DNA of 33,398 nt, taken from Acetobacteraceae bacterium (GTDB lineage: Bacteria; Pseudomonadota; Alphaproteobacteria; Acetobacterales; Acetobacteraceae). Below the pieces are notes generated by a model, which did not search any database, was not told the origin of the DNA, and saw only the letters and a list, made by a program, of their open reading frames with translations. Position numbers and translations under genes: made by a program. Within the stretch, counting starts at the first letter, position 1; every line of letters starts with the position of its first letter. This document shows positions 8,127-16,128 of this stretch, one piece after another. The DNA lies in contig JANXMB010000146.1 in NCBI GenBank assembly GCA_025354865.1, positions 1 to 33,398 of the forward strand, written 5' to 3'.

Positions 8127-8155
8127 TTCAGTATAATGTATACCACGTATGTCAA
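8127..8155 (-). promoter_or_regulatory. Promoter and GntR operator of the gntR-oxc-frc operon
   Basis: On the minus strand a consensus -35 TTGACA lies at 8155-8150. A perfect inverted repeat GTATA-ATG-TATAC occupies 8131-8143, in the spacer and over the -10 area. The -10 itself is weak (TACTGA at 16-base spacing, or TATACT at 14). FCD-type regulators commonly bind GTATAC-containing palindromes, so this fits autorepression. Confidence 0.6.
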
Positions 8156-8300
8156 GATCGCACTGTGACAAATTTGCTCGCGCTGCCGGGCTTGGTTAAA
8201 CTATCTCGTACGTTTCCTTCGGTCGTTAACCTGGGTGAGCCGACAAGATGCGCAGCACCGTTCCGACAGTCATGCACACCCCCGGCGATAGGCACCCGAC

Positions 8301-9839
8301 ATGAGCGGCAGCAGCAGCAGCGGTAGCCGGAGGCGTCGCACCGGCTCGTCCTCGCGCCGCTACAAGCCGTCGGAACTCGTTCCGATCCAGCCCCGGCGCC
8401 GCAGCCGGATGGGCATGGCGGAGATTTCGGCATCCATCGGTGTGGCCCTGGTCGTCGTCGCGATCGTCGTGCTGGTCTGGGTCGTGTCGATGCGGAATAT
8501 CAACGAACAAACGACCGAGGTGCGCGATCGCGCCGAACGCATGGTCACCGCCCAGGCGGTCACGCTGGCCGAGGAAGTGCGCCACGAACTGTTGCTGGTC
8601 GATCAATCGCTGTCGCTGCTGCAGGATGCCTGGAACCGGGACGAGGAACATTTCGACCTTCTGGCGTTCCAGAAACTGACTCCGGCCCTGACATCGGTTG
8701 CGAACGACATCTTCATCGCCGATGAAAAACGGGTCGTGCGACAGGACATCATGCCGCAAGCGATCGGCCAGGGTATCGGTGGCCCCTACCTGAATTTCCC
8801 GCATGGGACGTTGGAACTGCTGACCAAGGAAGGGCAGCAAACCAGGACCGGACAACTGCTCATCGGCGACACAGGTGGCACGATCGAGACCCGCCGGTAC
8901 CTGATATATATTGTCCGTCCCTTGGCCCAACCCACAAAATGGCTGATCGGCGCATCGTTCCGAACCGAAGAACTGACCAAGATGTACGGTCAGATCGCCA
9001 TCGGCATCAATGGCGTGGTCGCCTTGATGGACTCGCAGCGTGGCACATTGCAGGCCATCGCCGGCCCGGCCTCTCGCCGGCCGCGCGTCGATCTATCGCA
9101 ATCGGACATGCTGGCAGCCTTCAAGACCAAAGTCGTCGGTACCTGGACCGGGCCGACCGCCATGGACAACGTGACGCGCATCCACGGTTTCGCCAAAGTG
9201 ACCGGCCGCGAAATGTACGTCACCGTGGCGATCGCCCAATCCGAGGCCATGGCGGCGGCCGATACCATCGCCTCCGGGGCATGGTGGGTTGCGCTGACCG
9301 CCAGCGTCGTCGTTGTATCGGTCGGCGGGCTGATCTTGTGGGAGATTTTCAACCTTCGCGCCAATCGGCGTCGCCAGAGGGCGTTTACCCGAGCGCAATC
9401 GGATCTGGGGTCGTTGCAGGCGGAAATCGCGATGATCCGGGCACGCTCGGCCATAGCGATCCGACGGATGGGCGCGTTGCTGCGCATTGCCCCGGATGGG
9501 TTGGCGTTGGTCGATGCCGATCTCCGGCTGGTTGCCTGGAACGAACGGTTCGCGGCCGAGAGCGGTGTGGCAGCGGACGCGATGCGGGAAGCGTTGCCGA
9601 TCGACGAGATGTTCCGCCAACAGGCGCATGCCGGGCTGATCGGGGTGTTCGGAAGCGAGGCTTCCGAGGCGATCGAGGCCGAAATTGCCCGGCGCGTCGC
9701 TATCTTGCGTGCCGAGCCGGCGGGTGCGGTATTGCCGCAATTGGATCGGAACGGCCGATCCTGCGCGCTTTACGTCGATGTCGTGCCCGACGGTGGTGGT
9801 TTAATTCTGCTGCTCGGCGAGACCGAAACCGACATTTAG
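8301..9839 (+). CDS. Membrane-anchored periplasmic sensor with C-terminal PAS domain, no output domain (512 aa)
   Basis: A receptor-like inner membrane protein. A basic Ser/Arg-rich cytoplasmic tail (1-40) is followed by a membrane segment (about 43-64), a ~260-residue periplasmic region resembling Cache-type sensors (PLAQPTKWLIGASF...), a second membrane segment (about 328-350), a coiled-coil linker (355-390) and a PAS domain (about 390-505: IAPDGLALVDADLRLVAWNERF). No histidine kinase, GGDEF, EAL or methyl-accepting domain follows. The stop codon lies in the first bases of a 119-bp repeat. The start ATG 8301 has only a weak ribosome binding site. It could be a truncated kinase or a stand-alone receptor that signals through a partner. 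Confidence 0.75.
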   Translation: MSGSSSSGSRRRRTGSSSRRYKPSELVPIQPRRRSRMGMAEISASIGVALVVVAIVVLVWVVSMRNINEQTTEVRDRAERMVTAQAVTLAEEVRHELLLVDQSLSLLQDAWNRDEEHFDLLAFQKLTPALTSVANDIFIADEKRVVRQDIMPQAIGQGIGGPYLNFPHGTLELLTKEGQQTRTGQLLIGDTGGTIETRRYLIYIVRPLAQPTKWLIGASFRTEELTKMYGQIAIGINGVVALMDSQRGTLQAIAGPASRRPRVDLSQSDMLAAFKTKVVGTWTGPTAMDNVTRIHGFAKVTGREMYVTVAIAQSEAMAAADTIASGAWWVALTASVVVVSVGGLILWEIFNLRANRRRQRAFTRAQSDLGSLQAEIAMIRARSAIAIRRMGALLRIAPDGLALVDADLRLVAWNERFAAESGVAADAMREALPIDEMFRQQAHAGLIGVFGSEASEAIEAEIARRVAILRAEPAGAVLPQLDRNGRSCALYVDVVPDGGGLILLLGETETDI

Positions 9840-9954
9840 AGCGTGATCGCCTGAGGTTGACTTCAACCTCGGGCGTGAATCACCCTCTCAAACAACGGCT
9901 TAGACCATGATCCAACGCCGAGATCGCGTGCAACCTCAAACGATCATGGTCTAA
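9836..9954. repeat. 119-bp two-hairpin dispersed repeat, copy 1
   Basis: Identical to 15960-16078 except C9896 versus A16020. The left half folds as a long imperfect hairpin centred on GAGGTTGA-CT-TCAACCTC. The right half is a perfect 13-bp inverted repeat TTAGACCATGATC (9900-9912) with GATCATGGTCTAA (9942-9954). The ends are related: TTAGAGCGTGATCG versus TTAGACCATGATCG read inward, 12 of 14 matching. It begins inside the last codons of the sensor gene, supplying its stop, and lies between convergent genes. It has no coding frame. It resembles a REP/BIME or a small non-autonomous element. Confidence 0.9.
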
Positions 9955-10034
9955 CGGCCCTCGCCGCAACCTGCATCGCCCGCGCTACGATCGAACCCTT
10001 TTCAGGGCCCGACCGCAGGACGGATCGACAATTT

Positions 10035-10080
10035 TACCGGCCGACTGCTCGAACGGTATCGGCCTTTCGGTCGGCTGGTA

Positions 10081-10081
<1 letters not shown>
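10035..10081. repeat. Palindromic repeat, TACCAGCCGAC family, copy 1
   Basis: The arms TACCGGCCGAC (10035-10045) and GTCGGCTGGTA (10070-10080) are inverted repeats with one mismatch. The right arm, extended to CGGTCGGCTGGTAT (10068-10081), recurs exactly at 15318-15331. It touches the stop codon of the thiolase gene. It could act as a transcript end or stabiliser for that gene, but lacks a clear T-run in that direction. Confidence 0.6.
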
Positions 10082-11283
<1,202 letters not shown>

Positions 11284-11417
11284 GGTCGGTTTCTCCCTGA
11301 GCAATGCCGGTCTCGGTTGGTCCGCCGGCGACGCCATCCGGTTTAACGCCCGCCGACGGGATCGCCAAGGTTCGAGGGATATTGCAGTGCACCACCGCTA
11401 CACCCTACGCTCCCGCC

Positions 11418-12335
11418 ATGCTGCAATTTCTGCTCCGCCGCGCTGTGCTCGCTTTGTCGGTCTGCCTGACCGTGCTCGTGGTGGCATTCGCGTTGACCCG
11501 CCTGTCCGGCGACCTTGCGGTTTCGATCGCCGGGCCGAACGCCACTTCGGAAGACGTGGCCACCATCCGTAAAAATTATGGCCTCGATCGGCCGCTCCCG
11601 GTGCAGTTCGTCGACTGGGCGGCCAATGCCGCATCCGGCGATCTCGGGCGGTCCTATCTATACCGAGCACCGGTTTCCGGACTAATCCGGGAACGGCTGC
11701 CGATCACGCTTGGCTTGGGGCTGAGCGGGCTGACCATTGCCCTGTTGACGGCGATTCCATTGGGTATTCTCTCGGCCATGCGCGAAGGCACGCTGCTCGA
11801 CCGCGCCATCGGTCTTGTGGCGCTGCTCGGTCAGGCGATGCCGAGTTTCTGGTTGGGTCTAATTCTGGTGATCTGGTTCGGCCTGAAATTGCAATGGTTG
11901 CCGATTTCCGGGGTCGATACCTGGCAAGGCTATATCATGCCCGGAACCGTGTTGGCATTCTCCGCCATACCGGCCCTTATGCGCCTGACCCGAGCGGGCA
12001 TGATCGAGGCATTGTCGTCCGATTATATTCGCACTGCGCGGGCCAAGGGCCTGAGTACCGCGTCGATCGTGCTGAAACATGCCCTTCGCAATGCCGCCAT
12101 GCCCGTCGTGTCCGTCGCCGCTGTGCAACTCGGTTTCATGCTCGGCGGTTCTATCGTGATCGAAACGGTCTTCGCGTTGCATGGCGTCGGGTATCTGGCC
12201 TGGGAGTCGATCAGCAAGAACGATTTCCCCGTCGTGCAGGCGGTCGTGCTGCTGCTGGCCATGATCTACATCGGGCTGACCCTGCTTGCGGATACGATGA
12301 ACGCGGTGCTCGATCCCCGCTTGCGCGCCGGATGA
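11418..12335 (+). CDS. ABC transporter permease, DppB/OppB type (305 aa)
   Basis: First inner-membrane permease of a peptide/opine/nickel-class importer. It has six predicted membrane segments, a periplasmic region after the first (ATSEDVATIRKNYGLDRPLPVQF), the PITLGLGLSGLTIALLTAIPLG segment, and the EAA-like coupling loop SDYIRTARAKGLS. The start is ATG 11418 (MLQFLLRRAV). The frame is open from 11304, but residues before 11418 do not resemble the family. No strong ribosome binding site is seen. It opens a four-gene operon. Its TGA overlaps the next ATG by ATGA. Confidence 0.88.
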   Translation: MLQFLLRRAVLALSVCLTVLVVAFALTRLSGDLAVSIAGPNATSEDVATIRKNYGLDRPLPVQFVDWAANAASGDLGRSYLYRAPVSGLIRERLPITLGLGLSGLTIALLTAIPLGILSAMREGTLLDRAIGLVALLGQAMPSFWLGLILVIWFGLKLQWLPISGVDTWQGYIMPGTVLAFSAIPALMRLTRAGMIEALSSDYIRTARAKGLSTASIVLKHALRNAAMPVVSVAAVQLGFMLGGSIVIETVFALHGVGYLAWESISKNDFPVVQAVVLLLAMIYIGLTLLADTMNAVLDPRLRAG

Positions 12336-13162
12336 ACGCCCGTACCGTCTCGGCCGGCCTCGGTGTGTCGATCGTCGGCTTTTTGCTGCTGGTCGCGCTA
12401 ACCGCCGGCTGGATCGCGCCGCACGATCCGTTCGAACAGGATCTGATGAAACGCATGATCCCACCGGCCTGGATGGACGGTGGATCGGTCGAGCATCTGT
12501 TGGGAACGGATCAACTGGGGCGGGATTATTTGTCGCGGTTGATCTATGGGGCGCGCATTTCGTTGCTGATCGGCACTCTGACTGTGGTGACGTCCGGGTT
12601 GATCGGCACCGCGCTGGGCGTGGTCGGCGGTTATTTCGGCGGCCGCACGGACGACATCGTGATGTTTGTTATCACCTGCCGGCTGGCCATTCCCTTGATC
12701 CTTGTCGCGCTGACCGTCGTCGCCCTGATCGGCAGTTCCCTGACAGTGGTGGTGCTGACGCTCGGGCTGTTGTTGTGGGAGCGTTTCGCCGTCGTCGCGC
12801 GAACGACAACGATGCAGGTCCGCAACCTCGATTACGTCGCCGCCGCGCGGGCTGCCGGGGCATCGACGCCGCATATTCTGCTGAGGGAAATCCTGCCGAA
12901 TATTATGACCCATCTGGTGGTGGTCGCCACGCTGGAAATGGCGCTGGCGATTTTGTTGGAGGCAGCGTTGTCGTTTCTCGGCCTCGGGGTGCCGCCACCG
13001 CTCCCGTCGTGGGGGCTGATGATCGCCGAAGGCAAGGACTACATGTTCTTCAGCCCCTGGGTCATCGTGGTGCCGGGTGTGGCGTTGTTCGTGTTGGTGT
13101 TCGGTATCAATCTGCTGGGGGACGGGTTGCGCGACTTTCTTGGGGTTTCCCAACGTCGATGA
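12332..13162 (+). CDS. ABC transporter permease, DppC/OppC type (276 aa)
   Basis: Second permease of the importer. The N-terminal membrane segment (about 8-27) is followed by the family's HDPFEQDL and HLLGTDQLGRDYLSRLIYGARISL motifs. Further membrane segments follow, as does the coupling loop (LDYVAAARAAGAS...ILLREILPN), and the protein ends with NLLGDGLRDFLG. It starts at ATG 12332, overlapping the upstream stop, and its own TGA overlaps the next ATG (13159-13162). It would form a heterodimeric channel with the product of 11418-12335. Confidence 0.9.
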   Translation: MNARTVSAGLGVSIVGFLLLVALTAGWIAPHDPFEQDLMKRMIPPAWMDGGSVEHLLGTDQLGRDYLSRLIYGARISLLIGTLTVVTSGLIGTALGVVGGYFGGRTDDIVMFVITCRLAIPLILVALTVVALIGSSLTVVVLTLGLLLWERFAVVARTTTMQVRNLDYVAAARAAGASTPHILLREILPNIMTHLVVVATLEMALAILLEAALSFLGLGVPPPLPSWGLMIAEGKDYMFFSPWVIVVPGVALFVLVFGINLLGDGLRDFLGVSQRR

Positions 13163-14118
13163 AGCCGGTGCTGGAAATCGAAAACCTGCGTGTGGGGTTC
13201 GCCGATGGCACCGCCGCCGTCCGTGGCGTGTCGTTGAAAGTGGCGCGTGGGGAAACCCATTGCCTAGTCGGTGAGTCCGGCTGCGGCAAATCCGTCACCG
13301 CGCTATCGACCATGAACCTGCTCGCACGTGGCGCGCGTCGATCGGCCGACGTCATGCGGTTCCACGACTACGATCTGACCAGCCTGTCCGATCGCGACAT
13401 GGCACGGCTGCGCGGCGATAAAATCGCGATGATTTTCCAGGAACCGATGACCAGCCTGAACCCGGCCTACACCATCGGATCGCAAATGGCGGAGGTCCTG
13501 GAACGCCACCGCCGCGTATCCCGCGCCAAAGGATTGGAACGTGCAGCCGATCTGCTCGGGCGGGTCGGCATAACCGCGCCGGGCATGCGACTGGCGCAAT
13601 ATCCGCATCAATTGTCCGGCGGTCTGCGCCAACGGGTCATGATCGCAATGGCGCTGATGTGCGAGCCGGAGTTGTTGATCGCCGACGAACCGACTACGGC
13701 GCTGGACGTAACGGTGCAGGCGCAAATACTGCGCCTGTTGCAGGAGTTGCAGCGAGAACTCGGTCTGGCGCTGCTGTTGATCACCCACGACCTGGGCATC
13801 GTTGCGCGCATGGCGCAGCGCGTATCGGTCATGTACGCCGGACAGGTGGTGGAAAGCGGTTCGGCCGAGGCATTGTTCCGCGCCCCCACCCATCCCTACA
13901 CGCGCGGCCTGCTGGCCTGCGTGCCCATCCCCGGCAAAACTCCGCGCGACCAGCCGCTGGGCAGCATTCCAGGCGTGGTCCCGCGCATCGGTCCGGGCTT
14001 CGTTGGCTGCGCCTTCCGCGATCGTTGCGCCCACGCCGAGCCCGCCTGCGGCGGCACCGTGCCGCGTCGCACGGTCGCCGCCGATCACGACGCGGTTTGC
14101 ACAATGGTGCCGGCATGA
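13159..14118 (+). CDS. ABC transporter ATP-binding protein, DppD/OppD type (319 aa)
   Basis: Cytoplasmic ATPase of the importer. Walker A GESGCGKS (about 37-44), Q-loop IFQEPMTSLNP, signature LSGGLRQRV (Leu where Met is usual), Walker B LLIADEPT and the switch histidine in LLITHD are all present. The C-terminal oligopeptide-type extension (GCAFRDRCAHAEPAC) has the cysteines that in some DppD/OppD proteins hold an iron-sulfur cluster. It starts at ATG 13159, coupled by ATGA to both neighbours. Confidence 0.92.
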   Translation: MKPVLEIENLRVGFADGTAAVRGVSLKVARGETHCLVGESGCGKSVTALSTMNLLARGARRSADVMRFHDYDLTSLSDRDMARLRGDKIAMIFQEPMTSLNPAYTIGSQMAEVLERHRRVSRAKGLERAADLLGRVGITAPGMRLAQYPHQLSGGLRQRVMIAMALMCEPELLIADEPTTALDVTVQAQILRLLQELQRELGLALLLITHDLGIVARMAQRVSVMYAGQVVESGSAEALFRAPTHPYTRGLLACVPIPGKTPRDQPLGSIPGVVPRIGPGFVGCAFRDRCAHAEPACGGTVPRRTVAADHDAVCTMVPA

Positions 14119-15077
14119 TCGAGGTTCGCGACGTCTATCGCCATTTCGGCGGGCGCACCGGATTGTTCTCCGCCGATCGCGTCGTGCGCGCCGTCGATGG
14201 GATATCCTTTTCCCTCGCGAAGGGCGGGGTGCTCGGCATCGTCGGCGAGTCCGGCTGCGGGAAATCGACCTTGGGGCGCCTGATCCTCGGCCTGCTGCCC
14301 ACCACGTCGGGGGACATACGGGTCGAGGGCCAAAGCCTGGCAGACCTCGATCGCCGCGAACGGGCGAGGTTGATCCAACCGATTTTCCAGGACCCGTATT
14401 CATCGCTGAATCCGCGTCAGCGGATCCGCGACATCGTCGGCCTGCCGCTGGCCGCGCAGGGCGCCATGCCCGCTGCCAAACAACGGGCCGAGGTCATGGA
14501 TATGCTCGCCCGTGTCGGATTGTCGGCCGAAATGGCGGAGCGGTATCCGGCGCAGCTTTCGGGCGGTCAGCGGCAGCGCGTGGCGATTGCCCGCGCCCTG
14601 GTGCTGCGGCCGAGGATCGTGGTGTGCGACGAGCCGACGAGCGCGCTCGACGTTTCGGTGCAGGCGCAAATTCTCAATCTGCTGGCCGATCTGCGGCGCG
14701 AACTCGGGCTGACCTATATTTTCATCAGCCATAATCTGGCAGTGGTCGAGCATGTGGCGACCGAGGTCGCGGTCATGTACCTCGGCCGTTTCGTGGAACA
14801 GGCAGCATCGGACGACTTGTTCCGCGAACCGCGCCATCCCTATACGCGTGCGTTGTTGGCGTCGGTACTGACGGCGGAACCGGGGATCGCCATCCCGGAT
14901 GTCGGATTGGGCGATATTTATCCCGATCCTGCCAACATCCCCTCGGGCTGCCGATTCCATCCGCGTTGCCCGATCGCGGCGGACCGGTGCCGTATCGAAA
15001 GCCCGATCCGGCCGCCGAAGAACGGGCGAATCGCGGAGTGCCTGTTCGCGTCCGACCCGGTGCGCATACAGTCGTAA
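14115..15077 (+). CDS. ABC transporter ATP-binding protein, DppF/OppF type (320 aa)
   Basis: Second ATPase of the importer. Walker A GESGCGKST, Q-loop IFQDPYSSLNPR, signature LSGGQRQRV, Walker B IVVCDEPTSALD and ISHNLAVV with the switch histidine are all intact. The C-terminal oligopeptide-type tail (GCRFHPRCPIAADRC) follows. The start ATG 14115 overlaps the previous stop. It is the last gene of the operon. No substrate-binding protein follows; downstream is repeat-rich intergenic DNA. The substrate is likely a peptide, opine or similar small molecule but cannot be named. Confidence 0.92.
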   Translation: MIEVRDVYRHFGGRTGLFSADRVVRAVDGISFSLAKGGVLGIVGESGCGKSTLGRLILGLLPTTSGDIRVEGQSLADLDRRERARLIQPIFQDPYSSLNPRQRIRDIVGLPLAAQGAMPAAKQRAEVMDMLARVGLSAEMAERYPAQLSGGQRQRVAIARALVLRPRIVVCDEPTSALDVSVQAQILNLLADLRRELGLTYIFISHNLAVVEHVATEVAVMYLGRFVEQAASDDLFREPRHPYTRALLASVLTAEPGIAIPDVGLGDIYPDPANIPSGCRFHPRCPIAADRCRIESPIRPPKNGRIAECLFASDPVRIQS

Positions 15078-15464
15078 CCCCATTGAGCACGCGCACCACA
15101 TAGTCTGCCGATCCACGCGCACGTTCCGCAGCCTGCTTGAGTGCCGGAGCGAGTCCGGCTTCGCAGACACCTGCCGGCTCCACGTCGATTCTTCTTGACG
15201 CGAAAATTTACCTGGGCAAATTTTCCTCTATCGACGGGCGTTCTGTATCCGTCGTCCGACCCACGCTTATCCTGATTTATACCAGCCGACCGAACCTCTG
15301 ACTCTCATGCAGGCGGTCGGTCGGCTGGTATCCTCTCGATTTCGCGCGCAGCCGCCACGCCAACCCTGCGCGCATACCGTTCGGCCATTCGGTCGCTCGG
15401 TATATTTTTTGTTCGAACGCGTGATTCAGACCTTCCGTCATCACGCTTTATTGGAGCCACAATT
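15078..15464. other. Repeat-rich intergenic region after the ABC operon
   Basis: No convincing gene. It contains an A+T-rich perfect inverted repeat GAAAATTT/AAATTTTC (15202-15209 and 15218-15225), a 14-bp perfect palindromic repeat (15279-15331, listed separately), and a weaker hairpin around 15374-15404 followed by six T residues (TATATTTTTTG). The last could end rightward transcription or belong to the next gene's leader. A frame open on the minus strand over 15080-15183 has no domain and is not called. Confidence 0.5.
15279..15331. repeat. Palindromic repeat, TACCAGCCGAC family, copy 2
   Basis: ATACCAGCCGACCG (15279-15292) and CGGTCGGCTGGTAT (15318-15331) are perfect 14-bp inverted repeats with a 25-base loop. 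The right arm is identical to 10068-10081. It lies about 200 bases after the ABC operon. Confidence 0.75.
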
Positions 15465-15953
15465 TTGAATCTTACAACAAACACCTGGATCGGTCAGGTT
15501 ACGACCGGTCACGGCTTCATGGTGCTCGTGCCGACGCTGTGCGCGGCGATTGCGGGTACCATGTCCTGGAACGTTGCTTTGCCGTTACTTGCGGCGGGCG
15601 TGGTCGGACTGGCATGGCCGGAAAATGCGCCACTGAAAGATGCGGCGCAGACGGTCGCGACCGATTTGGAAAAACTCTACGCGCAGTACAACACCAATGC
15701 CGTCGCGACCGCTGCGAGTGCGCCTTTGCCGCCGGATCCGGGCAAGGCGGCGATCGGTTTGGCGGTGTTTGCGGCAATCGGCCTGTCGCTGGCGGCTTGC
15801 AGCGGGCAGACCCCGGCCCAGCAGGCGGTGGAATTGCGGATGGCAGAATGCCTCGCGGATACCGCCGCCCGCATTGCCATCGGGATGCCGAACACGACCG
15901 GCCCCGACTGTCAGCCTGTGCCGGCCAACAGCGTCGTACCCGCCGCGCCGTAA
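15465..15953 (+). CDS. Small membrane protein with internal lipobox-like motif (162 aa)
   Basis: I do not recognise the family with confidence. TTG start at 15465 with GGAG eight bases upstream. The N-terminal part has two hydrophobic segments (about 15-32 and 36-52: MVLVPTLCAAIAGTM, ALPLLAAGVVGLAW), then a helical stretch (APLKDAAQTVATDLEKLYAQY), a Pro/Ala linker, a third hydrophobic segment (about 95-110) ending GLSLAACSG, and a polar tail with two cysteines. LAAC resembles a lipoprotein lipobox but sits far from the start. Holin-like or phage-derived membrane proteins are possible; evidence is weak. The frame is probably real given start, ribosome site and codon bias. Confidence 0.6.
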   Translation: MNLTTNTWIGQVTTGHGFMVLVPTLCAAIAGTMSWNVALPLLAAGVVGLAWPENAPLKDAAQTVATDLEKLYAQYNTNAVATAASAPLPPDPGKAAIGLAVFAAIGLSLAACSGQTPAQQAVELRMAECLADTAARIAIGMPNTTGPDCQPVPANSVVPAAP

Positions 15954-15959
15954 CGCTGG

Positions 15960-16078
15960 TTAGAGCGTGATCGCCTGAGGTTGACTTCAACCTCGGGCGT
16001 GAATCACCCTCTCAAACAAAGGCTTAGACCATGATCCAACGCCGAGATCGCGTGCAACCTCAAACGATCATGGTCTAA
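15960..16078. repeat. 119-bp two-hairpin dispersed repeat, copy 2
   Basis: Matches 9836-9954 at 118 of 119 positions. It begins 7 bases after the stop of the small membrane protein gene and ends 51 bases before the end of glnD, again between convergent genes. The 13-bp inverted repeat lies at 16024-16036 and 16066-16078. Confidence 0.9.
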
Positions 16079-16128
16079 GCACCCGATAACCGGGCCGACG
16101 CGATCGGGCGAGCTCCGATCGCGATATT

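Noticed and set aside
9840-10080. A degraded kinase or output domain downstream of the sensor gene
   Set aside because: The 126 bases after the 119-bp repeat hold no H-box, GGDEF or similar remnant in any frame, so truncation cannot be shown from this window.
14773-15183. A leftward frame containing CAPGRTRTGTP, a string that sometimes marks a tRNA-overlapping artefact
   Set aside because: No cloverleaf could be folded here on either strand, and most of the frame is antisense to the DppF-type ATPase gene.
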